A DNA stretch of 64,000 nucleotides from the NCBI GenBank assembly GCA_963753585.1, contig CAVWCU010000002.1, forward strand, positions 1 through 64,000, in the 5' to 3' direction. The notes under the pieces were generated by a model, which was not told where the DNA came from, made no database searches, and saw only the letters and a program-made list of their open reading frames with translations. A program made the translations under genes and the position numbers. Source of the stretch: VRUE01 sp963753585 (GTDB taxonomy: Bacteria > Actinomycetota > Thermoleophilia > Solirubrobacterales > 70-9). Below, piece by piece: positions 7,589 through 16,485 of this stretch (its first letter is position 1; each line of letters opens with the position of its first letter).

Positions 7589-9181
7589 TTAAGTTCGCTT
7601 CACGACCTCGAACTGGCCCATCAGGCCGTGGTCCTCGTGGTCGAGCATGTGACAGTGGATGACGAACTTGCCGGTGTAGTCGACGAAGCGGCCGGCGAGG
7701 TGGATGCGTTCGCCCGGGTAGACGAGGAAGGAATCCTTGAGGCAGTCTTCCCAGGGGGGCGGGGGCTTGCCGTTGCGGGAGAGCAGGTACCAGTCGGTCA
7801 GGTGCATGTGCATCACGTGGGCGACGCCGGTGCGGTTGACGATCTCCCAGGTCTCGGTCGTGCCGAGAAGCGGGCGGGCGTCGGCGCGGGCGGGGTTGAA
7901 GGTCCGCCCGTTCAGCAGCCAGGTGGTCTTGAAGAGGCCGCCGATCGAGATCTCCCAGCTGCGCTGCGGCGTCCTCGAGGCCCGCTCGGCCCAGCCGGGC
8001 AGCGGCCGCAGCTTGCGCGGCACCCGGGTACGGTCGGGGAGGCGGCGCGAGTCGACCCGGAACTGCATCAGGGCGCCGGCGTAGGGCCGGGCGCCGGGCG
8101 ACTGCCTGGCACCATGGCGGGGGCCGCTGCGCAGCTCGACCCTCTCCCCTCTCGCGGCGGCGAAGTCGACCACCAGCTCGAGCCGCTCGCCGGGGCCGAT
8201 CATCGCCTCTCTCCGCCGCACCGGCCGCGGCATCAGGCCGCTGTCGCTGCCGATCTGGAGGAAGTGGGCGCCGTTGGAGAGGCAGAGGTTGTAGGGGCGG
8301 AACTGCGAGGCGTTGAGGATGCGCAGGCGGTAGCGCTGGGCCTTCACCCGGTGGTGGGGCATGTAGGCGCCGTTGACGAGCACGTAGTGGCCGTTGACGC
8401 CGTCGGTGGGCGGCCGCAGGCCGGTGAAGGGGTCGGTGAGCTGGTTGTGGCGGTCGAAGGAGCGGTCGGCGATCATCAGCGCCAGGTCGCGCTCGCCGCT
8501 CGGCAGAGGCAGGCTCTCGTCGAAGCGGTCGTCGAGGATCCACATCCCGGCCAGCCCACGCCAGACGTTCCGTGAGGTGTGGTCGAGGCGATGGTCGTGG
8601 TACCACTGGAAGGCGGCGCGCTCGGGCCGGCCGTCCTCGAGGAGGTCGTAGACGTAGGTGCGCCTCCCCCCCGGCCCGATCAGCTGGTCATTGCCCGAGC
8701 TGCGCGGCGAGAGCCCGCTGGGAATGCGGCAGTAGGAGGAGCGCGGGTGCGAGGGCGTCTGCCCGCCGGGCTGGCCGTCGAACCGGGAGCGGTTGTGGCC
8801 GCCGTGCAGGTGCACGGTCAGCTCGCCGGCGGAACGTGGCAGCTCATGGAGGAAGGTCACCTCGGTTCGGTGGCCGGCGGGCCTTCTGATCGTCGGGCCC
8901 GGGAAGGTGCCGTCGTAGGTCCACATCCTGGTCGGGGGGCCGGGAAGGATCTGGACCTCGGCCTCGCGGATCGGGATCGTCAGCCTGGCGTCGCCGAGCA
9001 CCCGCGGGGTCGGCAGGGGCGAGCGAAACGGCGCCGGCGCAGCGGCCCGTGCCCGCGACTCGCTCCCAGGCAGCAGCGCCCCGGGGCGCCAGCCCAGTGG
9101 CAGGGCCGTGGCGAGGGCACCGCCGCCCAGGGCGCCGAGGAATGCTCGGCGCCCGAGGCGGGGATTCTGAGGGCCTTCCAG
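7589..9181 (-). CDS. Tat-exported multicopper oxidase
   Basis: A copper oxidase that couples one-electron oxidation of a substrate to reduction of O2 to water, exported by the twin-arginine route. All four copper-ligand clusters are visible: VHLHGGH, WYHDH, HVMHMH and HCHMLDHEDHGLM. The frame remains open upstream of the GTG at 9001 and encodes LGRRAFLGALGGGALATALP, a clear Tat signal. In this region the only start-like codon is CTG at 9181, nine bases after the in-frame stop of the cupredoxin gene, so translation may be coupled to that gene. From 9181 the product is 530 aa. It resembles CotA/bilirubin-oxidase-like enzymes; the true substrate is unknown. Confidence 0.88.
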   Translation of the reverse strand: MEGPQNPRLGRRAFLGALGGGALATALPLGWRPGALLPGSESRARAAAPAPFRSPLPTPRVLGDARLTIPIREAEVQILPGPPTRMWTYDGTFPGPTIRRPAGHRTEVTFLHELPRSAGELTVHLHGGHNRSRFDGQPGGQTPSHPRSSYCRIPSGLSPRSSGNDQLIGPGGRRTYVYDLLEDGRPERAAFQWYHDHRLDHTSRNVWRGLAGMWILDDRFDESLPLPSGERDLALMIADRSFDRHNQLTDPFTGLRPPTDGVNGHYVLVNGAYMPHHRVKAQRYRLRILNASQFRPYNLCLSNGAHFLQIGSDSGLMPRPVRRREAMIGPGERLELVVDFAAARGERVELRSGPRHGARQSPGARPYAGALMQFRVDSRRLPDRTRVPRKLRPLPGWAERASRTPQRSWEISIGGLFKTTWLLNGRTFNPARADARPLLGTTETWEIVNRTGVAHVMHMHLTDWYLLSRNGKPPPPWEDCLKDSFLVYPGERIHLAGRFVDYTGKFVIHCHMLDHEDHGLMGQFEVVKRT

Positions 9182-9190
9182 CCGTGGTGG

Positions 9191-9760
9191 CTAGCCGCCG
9201 GGGAGAACGTTGATCGACCCCTGCATTTCGGGGTGGATCGCGCAGAGGAAGTAGATCCTCGATGGCCCGGCCGAGGTGTCGACGCTGACCGGCTGGGTGA
9301 TCGACGTCCCGGCTTTCGCTTCGCCGGTGAACCAGGAGTCGCCGGTCTTGCTCAGGTTGCCGAGCGTGTCCCAGCCGGCGACGCCGGTCTCGACCGGGTT
9401 GACTTTGACCGGCCCGTTGCCTTTGACGCCATGCCACTTGGCGATCGACATGCAGATGTGTTTGGGCGTGAAGCAGAGCTGCCGCGCTTTCGGCGTCTTC
9501 GGCAGCGAACCCTGTGTCACCAGCGAGAAGGTGTGGGGACCGACCTGGCGCGGGTTGGTCTTGTTGAGGATCTTGAGGTCTTCGCCGGCCACGATCGTCT
9601 TCGGCCCCTCGAAGCGCAGCCCCCCTTTGCCGCCCTTCATGAAGATGGTGTTGGCAGCCGTTGCGGAGGTTTCTCCGGGCATGGCGGCGGCCAGGGCGGG
9701 AATCGCTGCGGCGACAGCCAGGATGGCGGCCGCAAGTGCAATCGGAAGACGACGCTGCAT
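9191..9760 (-). CDS. Secreted cupredoxin-like blue copper protein
   Basis: A 189-aa secreted protein with a Sec signal (MQRRLPIALAAAILAVAAA) and a cupredoxin-type C-terminus. The type-1 copper ligands appear as the His of GPHTFSLV and the Cys, His and Met of FLCAIHPEMQG. The ATG at 9760 is preceded by AAGGAG at good distance, which decides the start over a longer upstream frame. It lies directly upstream of the multicopper oxidase gene, so it may pass electrons to, or be delivered copper with, that enzyme. An insert of about 70 residues between the ligand loops, with two extra cysteines (QLCFTPKHICMS), is unusual for a plain azurin-like domain. Confidence 0.8.
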   Translation of the reverse strand: MQRRLPIALAAAILAVAAAIPALAAAMPGETSATAANTIFMKGGKGGLRFEGPKTIVAGEDLKILNKTNPRQVGPHTFSLVTQGSLPKTPKARQLCFTPKHICMSIAKWHGVKGNGPVKVNPVETGVAGWDTLGNLSKTGDSWFTGEAKAGTSITQPVSVDTSAGPSRIYFLCAIHPEMQGSINVLPGG

Positions 9761-9887
9761 CAACTTGCTCTCCTTTGGCGTGCGGCCGGCGCCGGGTGGC
9801 TCGGCCGATTGGATGTAAGAAGCTATACCTAACGCCAAGTCCGATCAAGGGTTCCGGGGCGAGCTGCTGTCTGGGAACATCCCGCGC

Positions 9888-11471
9888 GTGCCTGACGGGG
9901 ACCAGACCGGCGACGCAGGGGAGCGCGAGGACCTCGCCGAGGTGCTGAGGCGACGGGCCCTGACCGAGGACGCGGCCCGCCCGGACGCGGTCGAGCGCCG
10001 CCACGGCGCCGGCGGCCGCACCGCGCGCGAGAACGTCGCCGACCTGGTCGACCCCGGCTCCTTCGTCGAGTACGGGCGCTTCGCGATCGCCGCCCAGCGC
10101 GGGCGGCGCGAGGTCGAAGAGCTGATCGCGCGCACACCCGCCGACGGCCTCGTGGCAGGCACCGCCCGCATCAACGGCGACCTCTTCGGCGAGAACAGCG
10201 CCTGCGCGGTGCTCTCCTACGACTACACGGTCCTCGCCGGCACCCAGGGCGCCCTCGGCCACCGCAAGAAGGACCGCCTCTTCGAGCTGATCGAGCGCAT
10301 GCGCCTGCCGACGGTCTTCTTCGCCGAGGGCGGCGGCGGGCGCCCGGGCGACACCGACTATCCGGTCGTCTCCGCCCTCGACACCCGCGCCTTCGCGCTC
10401 TGGGCGAAGCTCTCGGGCATGGTGCCGCGGATCGCCGTCGTCGCAGGGCGCTGCTTCGCCGGCAACGCCACGATCGCCGGCTGCTCGGACCTGATCGTCG
10501 CGACCGAGAACGCCTCACTCGGCATGGGCGGGCCGGCGATGATCGAGGGTGGCGGCCTGGGCAGGGTCGATCCCGACGCGGTGGGCCCGGTCGAGGTGCA
10601 GGCCGCCAACGGCGTCGTCGACCTCGTCGTCCCCGACGAGGCTGCCGCCACCGCGGCGACCAAGCGCCTGCTCGCCTACTTCCAGGGGCCGGTGCCGGCC
10701 GGCCCGGAGCCGGACCAGGCGGCGCTGCGCGACGCCGTACCCGAGCGCCGGCGCCGCGCCTACGCGGTGAAGCCGATCGTGGAGACGCTGGCCGACGAGG
10801 GCTCGGCGACGTTCCTGCGCGAGCGCTTCGCGCCCGAGATGCTCACCGCACTCGCCCGGATCGAGGGGCGGTCGGTCGGCGTGATCGCCAACGACACCCA
10901 GCACACCGCCGGCGCGATCACCAGCGACGCGGCCGACAAGGCGGCGCGCTTCCTGCAGCTCTGCGACGCCTTCGACCTGCCGGTCGTCTCGCTGGTCGAC
11001 ACGCCGGGGATGATGGTCGGCCCCGAGGCCGAGGCGACCGGCCTGGTGCGGCACACCTCGCGCCTGCTGCTGGCCGGCGCCGCCCTGCGGGTGCCGCTGA
11101 TCGCCGTGATCCTGCGCCGCGGTTACGGCCTCGGCGCCCAGGCGATGGTCGGCGGCAGCATGCACGAGCCGCTGCTCACCGTCGCCTGGCCCTCCGCGCA
11201 CCTTGGGCCGATGGGCCTCGAGGGCGCGGTCAAGCTCGCCCTGCGCAAGGAGCTGGAGGCGATCGCCGACGAGGACGAGCGCGAGCGCCGCGTCCGCGAG
11301 CTGACCGCAGCCGCCGAGGAGAACGCGAAGGCGCTCAACGCCGCCGCCCTCTTCGAGATCGACGACGTGATCGACCCGGCCGAGACCCGCGCCCTGATCG
11401 CCTCCACCCTCGCCGCGGCCGGACCGCCGCAGCGCGACGCCGGCGCGCGGCGCTTCGTCGACGCCTGGTAG
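9888..11471 (+). CDS. Acyl-CoA carboxylase carboxyltransferase (beta) subunit
   Basis: Biotin-dependent carboxyltransferase that moves CO2 from carboxybiotin to acetyl-, propionyl- or another acyl-CoA. The 527-aa protein has the two crotonase-like halves of this family: the N half with FFAEGGGGRPGDTDY and GRCFAGNATIAGCSDLIVAT, and the C half with SLVDTPGMMVGPEAEATG and RRGYGLGAQAMVGG. Both oxyanion-hole glycine pairs are present. Start is a GTG at 9888. No biotin carboxylase or biotin carrier gene is adjacent, so its partners lie elsewhere. Acyl-CoA preference cannot be told; the N-terminus (residues 1-45) is longer and more acidic than usual. Confidence 0.9.
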   Translation: MPDGDQTGDAGEREDLAEVLRRRALTEDAARPDAVERRHGAGGRTARENVADLVDPGSFVEYGRFAIAAQRGRREVEELIARTPADGLVAGTARINGDLFGENSACAVLSYDYTVLAGTQGALGHRKKDRLFELIERMRLPTVFFAEGGGGRPGDTDYPVVSALDTRAFALWAKLSGMVPRIAVVAGRCFAGNATIAGCSDLIVATENASLGMGGPAMIEGGGLGRVDPDAVGPVEVQAANGVVDLVVPDEAAATAATKRLLAYFQGPVPAGPEPDQAALRDAVPERRRRAYAVKPIVETLADEGSATFLRERFAPEMLTALARIEGRSVGVIANDTQHTAGAITSDAADKAARFLQLCDAFDLPVVSLVDTPGMMVGPEAEATGLVRHTSRLLLAGAALRVPLIAVILRRGYGLGAQAMVGGSMHEPLLTVAWPSAHLGPMGLEGAVKLALRKELEAIADEDERERRVRELTAAAEENAKALNAAALFEIDDVIDPAETRALIASTLAAAGPPQRDAGARRFVDAW

Positions 11472-11475
11472 AAGC

Positions 11476-11988
11476 TCAGGCGAGGCCCTCGAACTCGTAC
11501 TCGCGCAGGAAGCCCTCGAAGTGGCGGCGGTGCCCCTGCTCGTCGTGGAGGATCGCGGTCGCCATGTCCTGGGTTACCGGGTCGATCTGGTCGGTCTCGG
11601 CGACGATGCGCGTGTAGTGCTCGATCGCCCCGGTCTCGGCCTTGATCACGCCGCGGATCACGTGCACGACGTCGGTCTGCTCCTCCGGGGGCTGCAGGTA
11701 GGACTGCTCGGCGGTGAAGCCCTCCGACCCCGGGACCACGCCGTAGAGCTCCTTGATCCGCTCGGCGAACTGCTTGGCATGCCCGAGCTCCTCCTCGACC
11801 TCGGCCTCCAGCGACTCCTTGATCTCCTGCGCCCTCACCCCGTCGAGGTTGACCGCGGCGGCGAGGTAGCTCGTCACCGTCTCGATCTCCATCCAGTAGG
11901 CCCTGGTGAGCAGGTCGACGACGTGCTGGCGTGCCTCTGCGTTGGCGCCGTCGAAGATTCCCTTGCTGGGGCTGACGCTGGTCTCCAT
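11476..11988 (-). CDS. Ferritin-like di-iron protein
   Basis: A 170-aa four-helix protein with the spaced metal ligands of the ferritin-like superfamily: E in RAYWMEIETVTSYL, EEELGHAKQF, GAIEHYTRIV and DEQGHRRHFE. Such proteins store iron or detoxify peroxide in the cytoplasm. The start is the ATG at 11988 with AAAGGAG seven bases upstream; a longer frame upstream is not conserved. It stands alone, convergent with the carboxyltransferase gene (4 bases apart) and divergent from the STAS gene. It could be a bacterioferritin-like, DPS-like or rubrerythrin-like variant; no heme Met or rubredoxin cysteines are seen. Confidence 0.82.
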   Translation of the reverse strand: METSVSPSKGIFDGANAEARQHVVDLLTRAYWMEIETVTSYLAAAVNLDGVRAQEIKESLEAEVEEELGHAKQFAERIKELYGVVPGSEGFTAEQSYLQPPEEQTDVVHVIRGVIKAETGAIEHYTRIVAETDQIDPVTQDMATAILHDEQGHRRHFEGFLREYEFEGLA

Positions 11989-12108
11989 CTCTGCGCTCCT
12001 TTCGCTCGACTGCGGGGGTGCAGATCGGATACCCGGAGCGCGCGGACGACAATCGCGATTACCATAGGCACCTAGGGTCAGACCCCTCTGTCCAGGGAGG
12101 CACCGAAT

Positions 12109-12450
12109 ATGACAAGCGAGCAGCAGGACATCGCCGACGGCACCCTCGTGGTGCGCACCGCGAAGAACGACGAGATCCACACGATCGCGCTCTGCGGCGA
12201 GCTGGACCTCGCCAACGCGAGCACGGCCGAGGCCGCCCTCGAGGAGCTGCTGGACGAAGGCGCACAGGTCGTCGTCGACATGCGCGAGCTGGAGTTCATC
12301 GACTCGACCGGGATCGCGCTGCTGGTGGCGGCACTTGGCCGCGGCGACGAAGAGGCGAGGGTACGGTTCATCCCGAGCACCGCTCCTGCCGTGACGCGGG
12401 TGCTGGAGCTGACCGGGCTGGCCGAGCGGCTGCCGCTCGCCGACGCGTAG
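12109..12450 (+). CDS. STAS-domain anti-sigma factor antagonist
   Basis: A 113-aa single STAS domain of the SpoIIAA/RsbV type. The switch serine follows an aspartate in LEFIDSTGIALL (D65-S66); in the family this Ser is phosphorylated by an anti-sigma kinase, and the unphosphorylated form releases a sigma factor. Hydrophobic strand GTLVVRT and GELDLANA fit the fold. GGAGG lies seven bases before the ATG. No anti-sigma kinase or sigma factor gene is adjacent, so the partner is encoded elsewhere. Confidence 0.9.
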   Translation: MTSEQQDIADGTLVVRTAKNDEIHTIALCGELDLANASTAEAALEELLDEGAQVVVDMRELEFIDSTGIALLVAALGRGDEEARVRFIPSTAPAVTRVLELTGLAERLPLADA

Positions 12451-12467
12451 CCCGTCGGCGCCCGGCG

Positions 12468-13235
12468 CTACGCGCGGAGCCTGTAGCCCTTGGAGAAGAG
12501 GCGCAGGTTGACGAAGAAGAGCGCCGCGGTCGCCGCCGTGAGGGCGAGGAGCGAGAGGGCGATGCTGACTTCGGTGAAGCCGACGAAGCCGTAGCGGACC
12601 AGGTTGATCATGTAGTAGACCGGGTTGAAGAGGGTGATCGTCTCGAAGGGCTGCGGCAGCAGCTCCGCCGAGTAGAAGACGCCGCCGAGGAAGATCAGCG
12701 GCGTCAGGACGAAGGTCTGGACGAAGGCGACGTCGTCGAACTGCTCCGCGCGCACCCCGGTCAGGACGCCGAGCTGGGAGAAGAAGAAGCCGACCAGGAA
12801 GAGCGAGGGGATCAGCACGAGAACGTGGTCGACCGGGAGGTCGACCAGCAGCGAGGCGGCAATGAAGGTCAGCAGTGCAACCAGGAACCCGCGCATGAAG
12901 CCGCCGAGCGAGAAGGCCAGCAGCAGCTCCAGCGGCGAGGCGGGCGAGGAGAGCTGGTCCTGGATCGCGCCCTGGAACTTCTGCTGGAGGATCGAGGAGG
13001 AGTTGTTGGCGAAGGCGTTGATCGAGAAGGCCATCATGATCAGGCCGGGGATGACGAAGACGACGTAGTCGATCCCGTGCAGCTGCTTGATCCGCGAGCC
13101 GAGGGCGGCGCCGAAGACGGTGATGTAGAGGAAGGTTTCCAGCAGCGGGGCGCCGAGCGTCTGCTTCTTGATCTTCATGAAGCGGTTGACCTCGCGGCGC
13201 CAGAGCGTCGCGAAGCGGATCTGGGCGGCGCTCAC
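12468..13235 (-). CDS. ABC-2 type transporter permease
   Basis: A 255-aa membrane subunit with six hydrophobic segments and the ABC-2 family layout (FLYITVFGAALG, IDYVVFVIPGLIMMAF, TPLIFLGGVFYSAELLP, LFNPVYYMINLVRYGF). The last two motifs match the YadH/NodJ-like export permeases. It overlaps the stop of its ATPase partner by four bases, so the pair forms a drug-, lipid- or polysaccharide-type exporter in the cytoplasmic membrane. Substrate unknown. Confidence 0.92.
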   Translation of the reverse strand: MSAAQIRFATLWRREVNRFMKIKKQTLGAPLLETFLYITVFGAALGSRIKQLHGIDYVVFVIPGLIMMAFSINAFANNSSSILQQKFQGAIQDQLSSPASPLELLLAFSLGGFMRGFLVALLTFIAASLLVDLPVDHVLVLIPSLFLVGFFFSQLGVLTGVRAEQFDDVAFVQTFVLTPLIFLGGVFYSAELLPQPFETITLFNPVYYMINLVRYGFVGFTEVSIALSLLALTAATAALFFVNLRLFSKGYRLRA

Positions 13236-14002
13236 GATGCGCTCACCTCGATGTGGGAGCGCGAGAGCTCCTTGCGGCCGACCAGCGCCAGGTAGGCGTC
13301 CTCGAGGCTGTCGACGCCGTAGCGGGCGGCCAGCTCCTCGCTCGTCCCCTCGCCGACGATCTTGCCCTCGTTGATGAAGGCGATGCGGTCGCAGAGCTGT
13401 TCGGCCTCCTCGATGTAGTGCGTGGTGAGCAGGATCGTCGTCCCCTCCTGGTTGATCCGCTGCACGTAGTGCCAGAGCTCGAGCCGCAGCTCGACGTCGA
13501 CGCCGGCGGTGGGCTCGTCGAGGATCAGCAGGCGCGGCCGGTGCATCATCGCCCGCGCAAGGATCAGCCGCCGTTTCATCCCGCCGGAGAGGGTGCGGGT
13601 GCGTTCGTCGCTCTTCTCGGTCAGCGAGAAGGTCTCGAGCAGCTCCCGGGTCCGCTCCCGCCGCTCGCGCTTGGGCATGCCGAAGTACCCGGCGTGGTAG
13701 TCGAGCGTCTCCTCGACGGTGAGGAACCAGTCGAGGTTGGGCTCCTGGGGCGCAAGCCCGACCGCCTGGCGGGCGTCGCCGTAGTCGTCGATCGCGTCGT
13801 GGCCGAGGACCCGGATCGCGCCGCCGGTCGGCTGCGCCAGCCCGGTCGTGCAGTGGATCAGGGTCGACTTCCCCGCCCCGTTGGGCCCGAGCAGCCCGAA
13901 GAGCTCCCCCGGCGCGATGTCGAGCGAGACCCCGCGCAGCGCCTCGACCCCGGTCGGGTAGCGCTTGAACAGGTCCTCGATGTGAAGGGCGGCCTCGGGC
14001 AC
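13232..14002 (-). CDS. ABC transporter ATP-binding protein
   Basis: A 256-aa nucleotide-binding subunit. Visible motifs in order: Walker A GPNGAGKST, Q-loop GLAPQEPNLDWF, signature LSGGMKRRL, Walker B LLILDEPTAGVD, and the switch His in LLTTHYIEEAEQL. The variant signature GGMKRRL and the C-terminal extension are those of ABC-2 exporters (YadG/DrrA type). It is translated first and overlaps the permease gene (GTGA-like junction). It drives the adjacent permease. Confidence 0.93.
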   Translation of the reverse strand: MPEAALHIEDLFKRYPTGVEALRGVSLDIAPGELFGLLGPNGAGKSTLIHCTTGLAQPTGGAIRVLGHDAIDDYGDARQAVGLAPQEPNLDWFLTVEETLDYHAGYFGMPKRERRERTRELLETFSLTEKSDERTRTLSGGMKRRLILARAMMHRPRLLILDEPTAGVDVELRLELWHYVQRINQEGTTILLTTHYIEEAEQLCDRIAFINEGKIVGEGTSEELAARYGVDSLEDAYLALVGRKELSRSHIEVSAS

Positions 14003-14033
14003 GGCGACAAACCTAGAGGACGCCCGGCTTCGA

Positions 14034-14876
14034 CTATCCGGCCGCCCTGTCGAGTTCGCGGTTCATCACCTTCATCGCCATCTCGTAAGGAGGGGAGAAC
14101 TTGCGCTGAACCCAGTGGAGGATGCGACCGTCGGCGGAGGTGAAGACCATGTAGCGGTTTCGCTCGATCGCCGCGACGATCCGCTCGGCCACCTTCTCCG
14201 CAGGGACCGCGCGCTTCTCGAAGAGCCCTACGAGCTTGCGGATCCTCGGGCTCTCGCGGTCCACCCCGACGATCTCCACGCTGTCGACCAGCGGCGTCTT
14301 CACCGCGCCCGGGCAGACCAGGCTGACGCCGATCCCGTGTTTGCGCAGGTCGAAGCGCAGCACCTCGGAGACCCCGCGCAGGCCGAACTTGCTGGCGCTG
14401 TAGGGGGCGTGCCAGGGCAGCCCGAAGAGGCCCGCCACAGAGGAGACGTTGACGACGTGCCCACCTCTCCCAGCCTCGATCATCGGCGGCACGAAGCACT
14501 CGAGGACGCTGATCGGCCCCATCAGGTTGATCTCGATGGTGCGCCGCCAGTGGTCGTGCTCGAGCTGCTCGATCTTGCCCCAGGTCGAGATCCCGGCGAT
14601 GTTCATGACGACGTCCACGCTGGGAGCGAGCGCGTGCACTTCCCCCGCCAGCGCGACCACCGCATCGTGGTCGGAGACGTCGGCGGTTCCGAAGTGGGAG
14701 ACGGTCCCCCCCGCTCCACGGATCTCGGCGGCGACGCCCTCGAGCCCGTCCCCGTTGCGATCGGTGAGAAAGAGCTCCGCTCCGCGACGGGCGCAGGCCA
14801 GCGCCGTCGCCCTGCCGATCCCGCTTGCCGCGCCCGTTATCAGGCAGCGTTTTCCACTCAGGTCCCTGACACCCAT
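14034..14876 (-). CDS. Short-chain dehydrogenase/reductase
   Basis: A 280-aa classical SDR. The cofactor motif TGAASGIG is at residues 14-21, NIAGIS is the conserved NAG segment, and the catalytic Ser, Tyr and Lys lie in VSSVAG and YSASK. Asp/Arg after beta-2 (FLTDRNG) makes NAD(H) or NADP(H) both possible. The C-terminal part, with RKLVGLFEKRAVPAEKVAERIV and a basic tail, resembles SDRs annotated in lipid or steroid metabolism. It runs alone between the ABC pair and the divergent exonuclease gene. The substrate cannot be told. Confidence 0.9.
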   Translation of the reverse strand: MGVRDLSGKRCLITGAASGIGRATALACARRGAELFLTDRNGDGLEGVAAEIRGAGGTVSHFGTADVSDHDAVVALAGEVHALAPSVDVVMNIAGISTWGKIEQLEHDHWRRTIEINLMGPISVLECFVPPMIEAGRGGHVVNVSSVAGLFGLPWHAPYSASKFGLRGVSEVLRFDLRKHGIGVSLVCPGAVKTPLVDSVEIVGVDRESPRIRKLVGLFEKRAVPAEKVAERIVAAIERNRYMVFTSADGRILHWVQRKFSPPYEMAMKVMNRELDRAAG

Positions 14877-14929
14877 GGACGGGACCGTATTCGAGACCGC
14901 GGTGCGCCGCCAAACCGTAGTCTGAGGAC

Positions 14930-15790
14930 GTGCCCCAGCCGCTGCTCGCAGTCGACGCGCCCTCGATGCTGTTCCGCGCCTTCTACGCGCTGCCCGACTC
15001 GATCGTGGGGCCGGACGGGAGGCCCGTCAACGCGCTGCTCGGGACCGCCAACCTCGTCCTGCGCGAGGTCGAACTGCGCGAGCCGCGCGCCGTCGTCCTC
15101 TGCTTCGGGCCGGACGCGGCCTCCTACCGCACCGAGCTCTACCCCGCCTACCACGCCGAGCGCGAGGCGGCGATGCCCGACGACCTGGCGCCCCAGTTCG
15201 CCGCCGCCCACGAGTTCTTCGGTGCGTTCGGCTGGACGGTGGCGAGGAGCGACGATCTCGAGGCCGACGACCTGCTCGGCACCTACGCGCGCGGCGAGGC
15301 CGAGGCGGGCGGGCGGGCTCTGCTGCTGACGGGAGACCGCGACATGTACCAGTGCGCGGGCGAGCGGGTCACGGTCCTATACGTGAAAACGGGGACCAAA
15401 GGGTCCGAGGAGGTTACGCCGGAGGAGGTCGAGCGCCGCTACGGCGTCGGCCCGGAGCTGGTGCCCGACTTCATCGCCCTGCGCGGCGACCCCTCCGACG
15501 GCCTGCCGGGCGCCAAGGGCGTCGGGCCGAAGACCGCGGCCGAGCTGCTGCGCCGCCACGGCTCACTGGAGACGGTGCTCGACAACGCGATCCGCGAGCG
15601 CCGCCCGGCCCTGCGCGGTGCCCTGCTCGACGCGGCCGAGGACCTGCGCGCCTTCAAGGACATCGCGACGCTGCGCGACGCCGGGGTCGAGCCGCCCCCG
15701 GACCGCGAGACGGACTGGGCCGGCGCCGCGGCCGCGGCCCGCGAGCGCGGCATGAACCGCCTGGCCGAGCGGCTCGAAGCTCAGCGGTAG
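14930..15790 (+). CDS. 5'-3' exonuclease (PolI N-terminal-domain type)
   Basis: A 286-aa stand-alone FEN/5'-3' exonuclease, which removes RNA primers or flaps. Metal-binding acidic residues are visible in LLAVDAPSMLFRAFYAL, DDLEADDLLGTYA and LLLTGDRDMYQC, and the DNA-binding helix-hairpin-helix is GLPGAKGVGPKTAAELLRR. It starts with a GTG, 53 bases from the divergent SDR start. Its 3' end overlaps the 3' end of the convergent FMN-reductase-like gene by 10 bases. Full-length PolI is not encoded here; this is the small paralogue often found in actinobacteria. Confidence 0.92.
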   Translation: MPQPLLAVDAPSMLFRAFYALPDSIVGPDGRPVNALLGTANLVLREVELREPRAVVLCFGPDAASYRTELYPAYHAEREAAMPDDLAPQFAAAHEFFGAFGWTVARSDDLEADDLLGTYARGEAEAGGRALLLTGDRDMYQCAGERVTVLYVKTGTKGSEEVTPEEVERRYGVGPELVPDFIALRGDPSDGLPGAKGVGPKTAAELLRRHGSLETVLDNAIRERRPALRGALLDAAEDLRAFKDIATLRDAGVEPPPDRETDWAGAAAAARERGMNRLAERLEAQR

Positions 15791-16401
15791 TCGGGATTGG
15801 GGAAGTCGAAACGGCAGCCGGCATCCCACTCGGTGCGCTGGTTGCCGTGGGCGGGGATGCCGCCGGCGTCCTTCAGCATCCGCGCCAGGTGGAGCAGGTT
15901 CCAGGCGGCGAAGGTGGTGTTGCGGTTGGTGAAGTCGTTCTCGGGGCCACCCGAGCCCTCGTCGAGGTAGGAGGGGCCAGGGCCGGCCTCGCCGATCCAG
16001 CCGGCGTCTGCCTGCGGCGGGATCGTGTAGCCGAGGTGCTGCAGCGAGTAGAGGACGTTCATCGCGCAGTGCTTGACCCCGTCCTCGTTGCCGGTGACGA
16101 GGCAGCCGCCGACGCGGCCGTAGTAGGCGTACTGACCGGCGTCGTTGAGCAGGTGCGAGTTGCCGTAGAGCCGCTCGATCACCTGTGTCGCCACCGAGGA
16201 CTTCTCGCCGAGCCAGATCGGCATGCCGAGGACGAGGATGTCGGCGGCCATCACCTTCTCGAAGATCCCGGGCCACTCGTCGCGCTCCCAGCCGTGCTCG
16301 GTCATGTCGGGCCAAACGCCGGTGGCGATCTCGTGGTCGACCGCGCGGATGCACTCGACCTCGACGCCGTTGCGCCGCATGATCTCGATAGAGAGGTCCA
16401 T
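15781..16401 (-). CDS. NAD(P)H-dependent FMN reductase / flavodoxin-like protein, N-terminus frameshifted
   Basis: A flavodoxin-fold oxidoreductase: PIWLGEKSSVATQVIERL and GGCLVTGNEDGVKHCAMNVL are the flavin-binding and strand-helix motifs of NADPH-dependent FMN reductases. From the ATG at 16401 it lacks the first strand and phosphate-binding loop. That missing part, LRALFVNCTLKRSPE, is encoded just upstream in another frame, starting at a GTG at 16484, two bases after the stop of the monooxygenase. One missing base near 16418-16425 would join them. So the intact gene is 15781-16484, and it is either frameshifted in this strain or carries a sequencing error. It lies directly after the monooxygenase gene, which is also frameshifted. 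Confidence 0.75.
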   Translation of the reverse strand: MDLSIEIMRRNGVEVECIRAVDHEIATGVWPDMTEHGWERDEWPGIFEKVMAADILVLGMPIWLGEKSSVATQVIERLYGNSHLLNDAGQYAYYGRVGGCLVTGNEDGVKHCAMNVLYSLQHLGYTIPPQADAGWIGEAGPGPSYLDEGSGGPENDFTNRNTTFAAWNLLHLARMLKDAGGIPAHGNQRTEWDAGCRFDFPNPDYR

Positions 16402-16485
16402 CAGCCCCTGGGTGTTGGACCCTCGGGGCTGCGCTTCAGCGTGCAGTTGACGAAGAGGGCGCGCAGGTCGGAGTAGTCGGCCACC

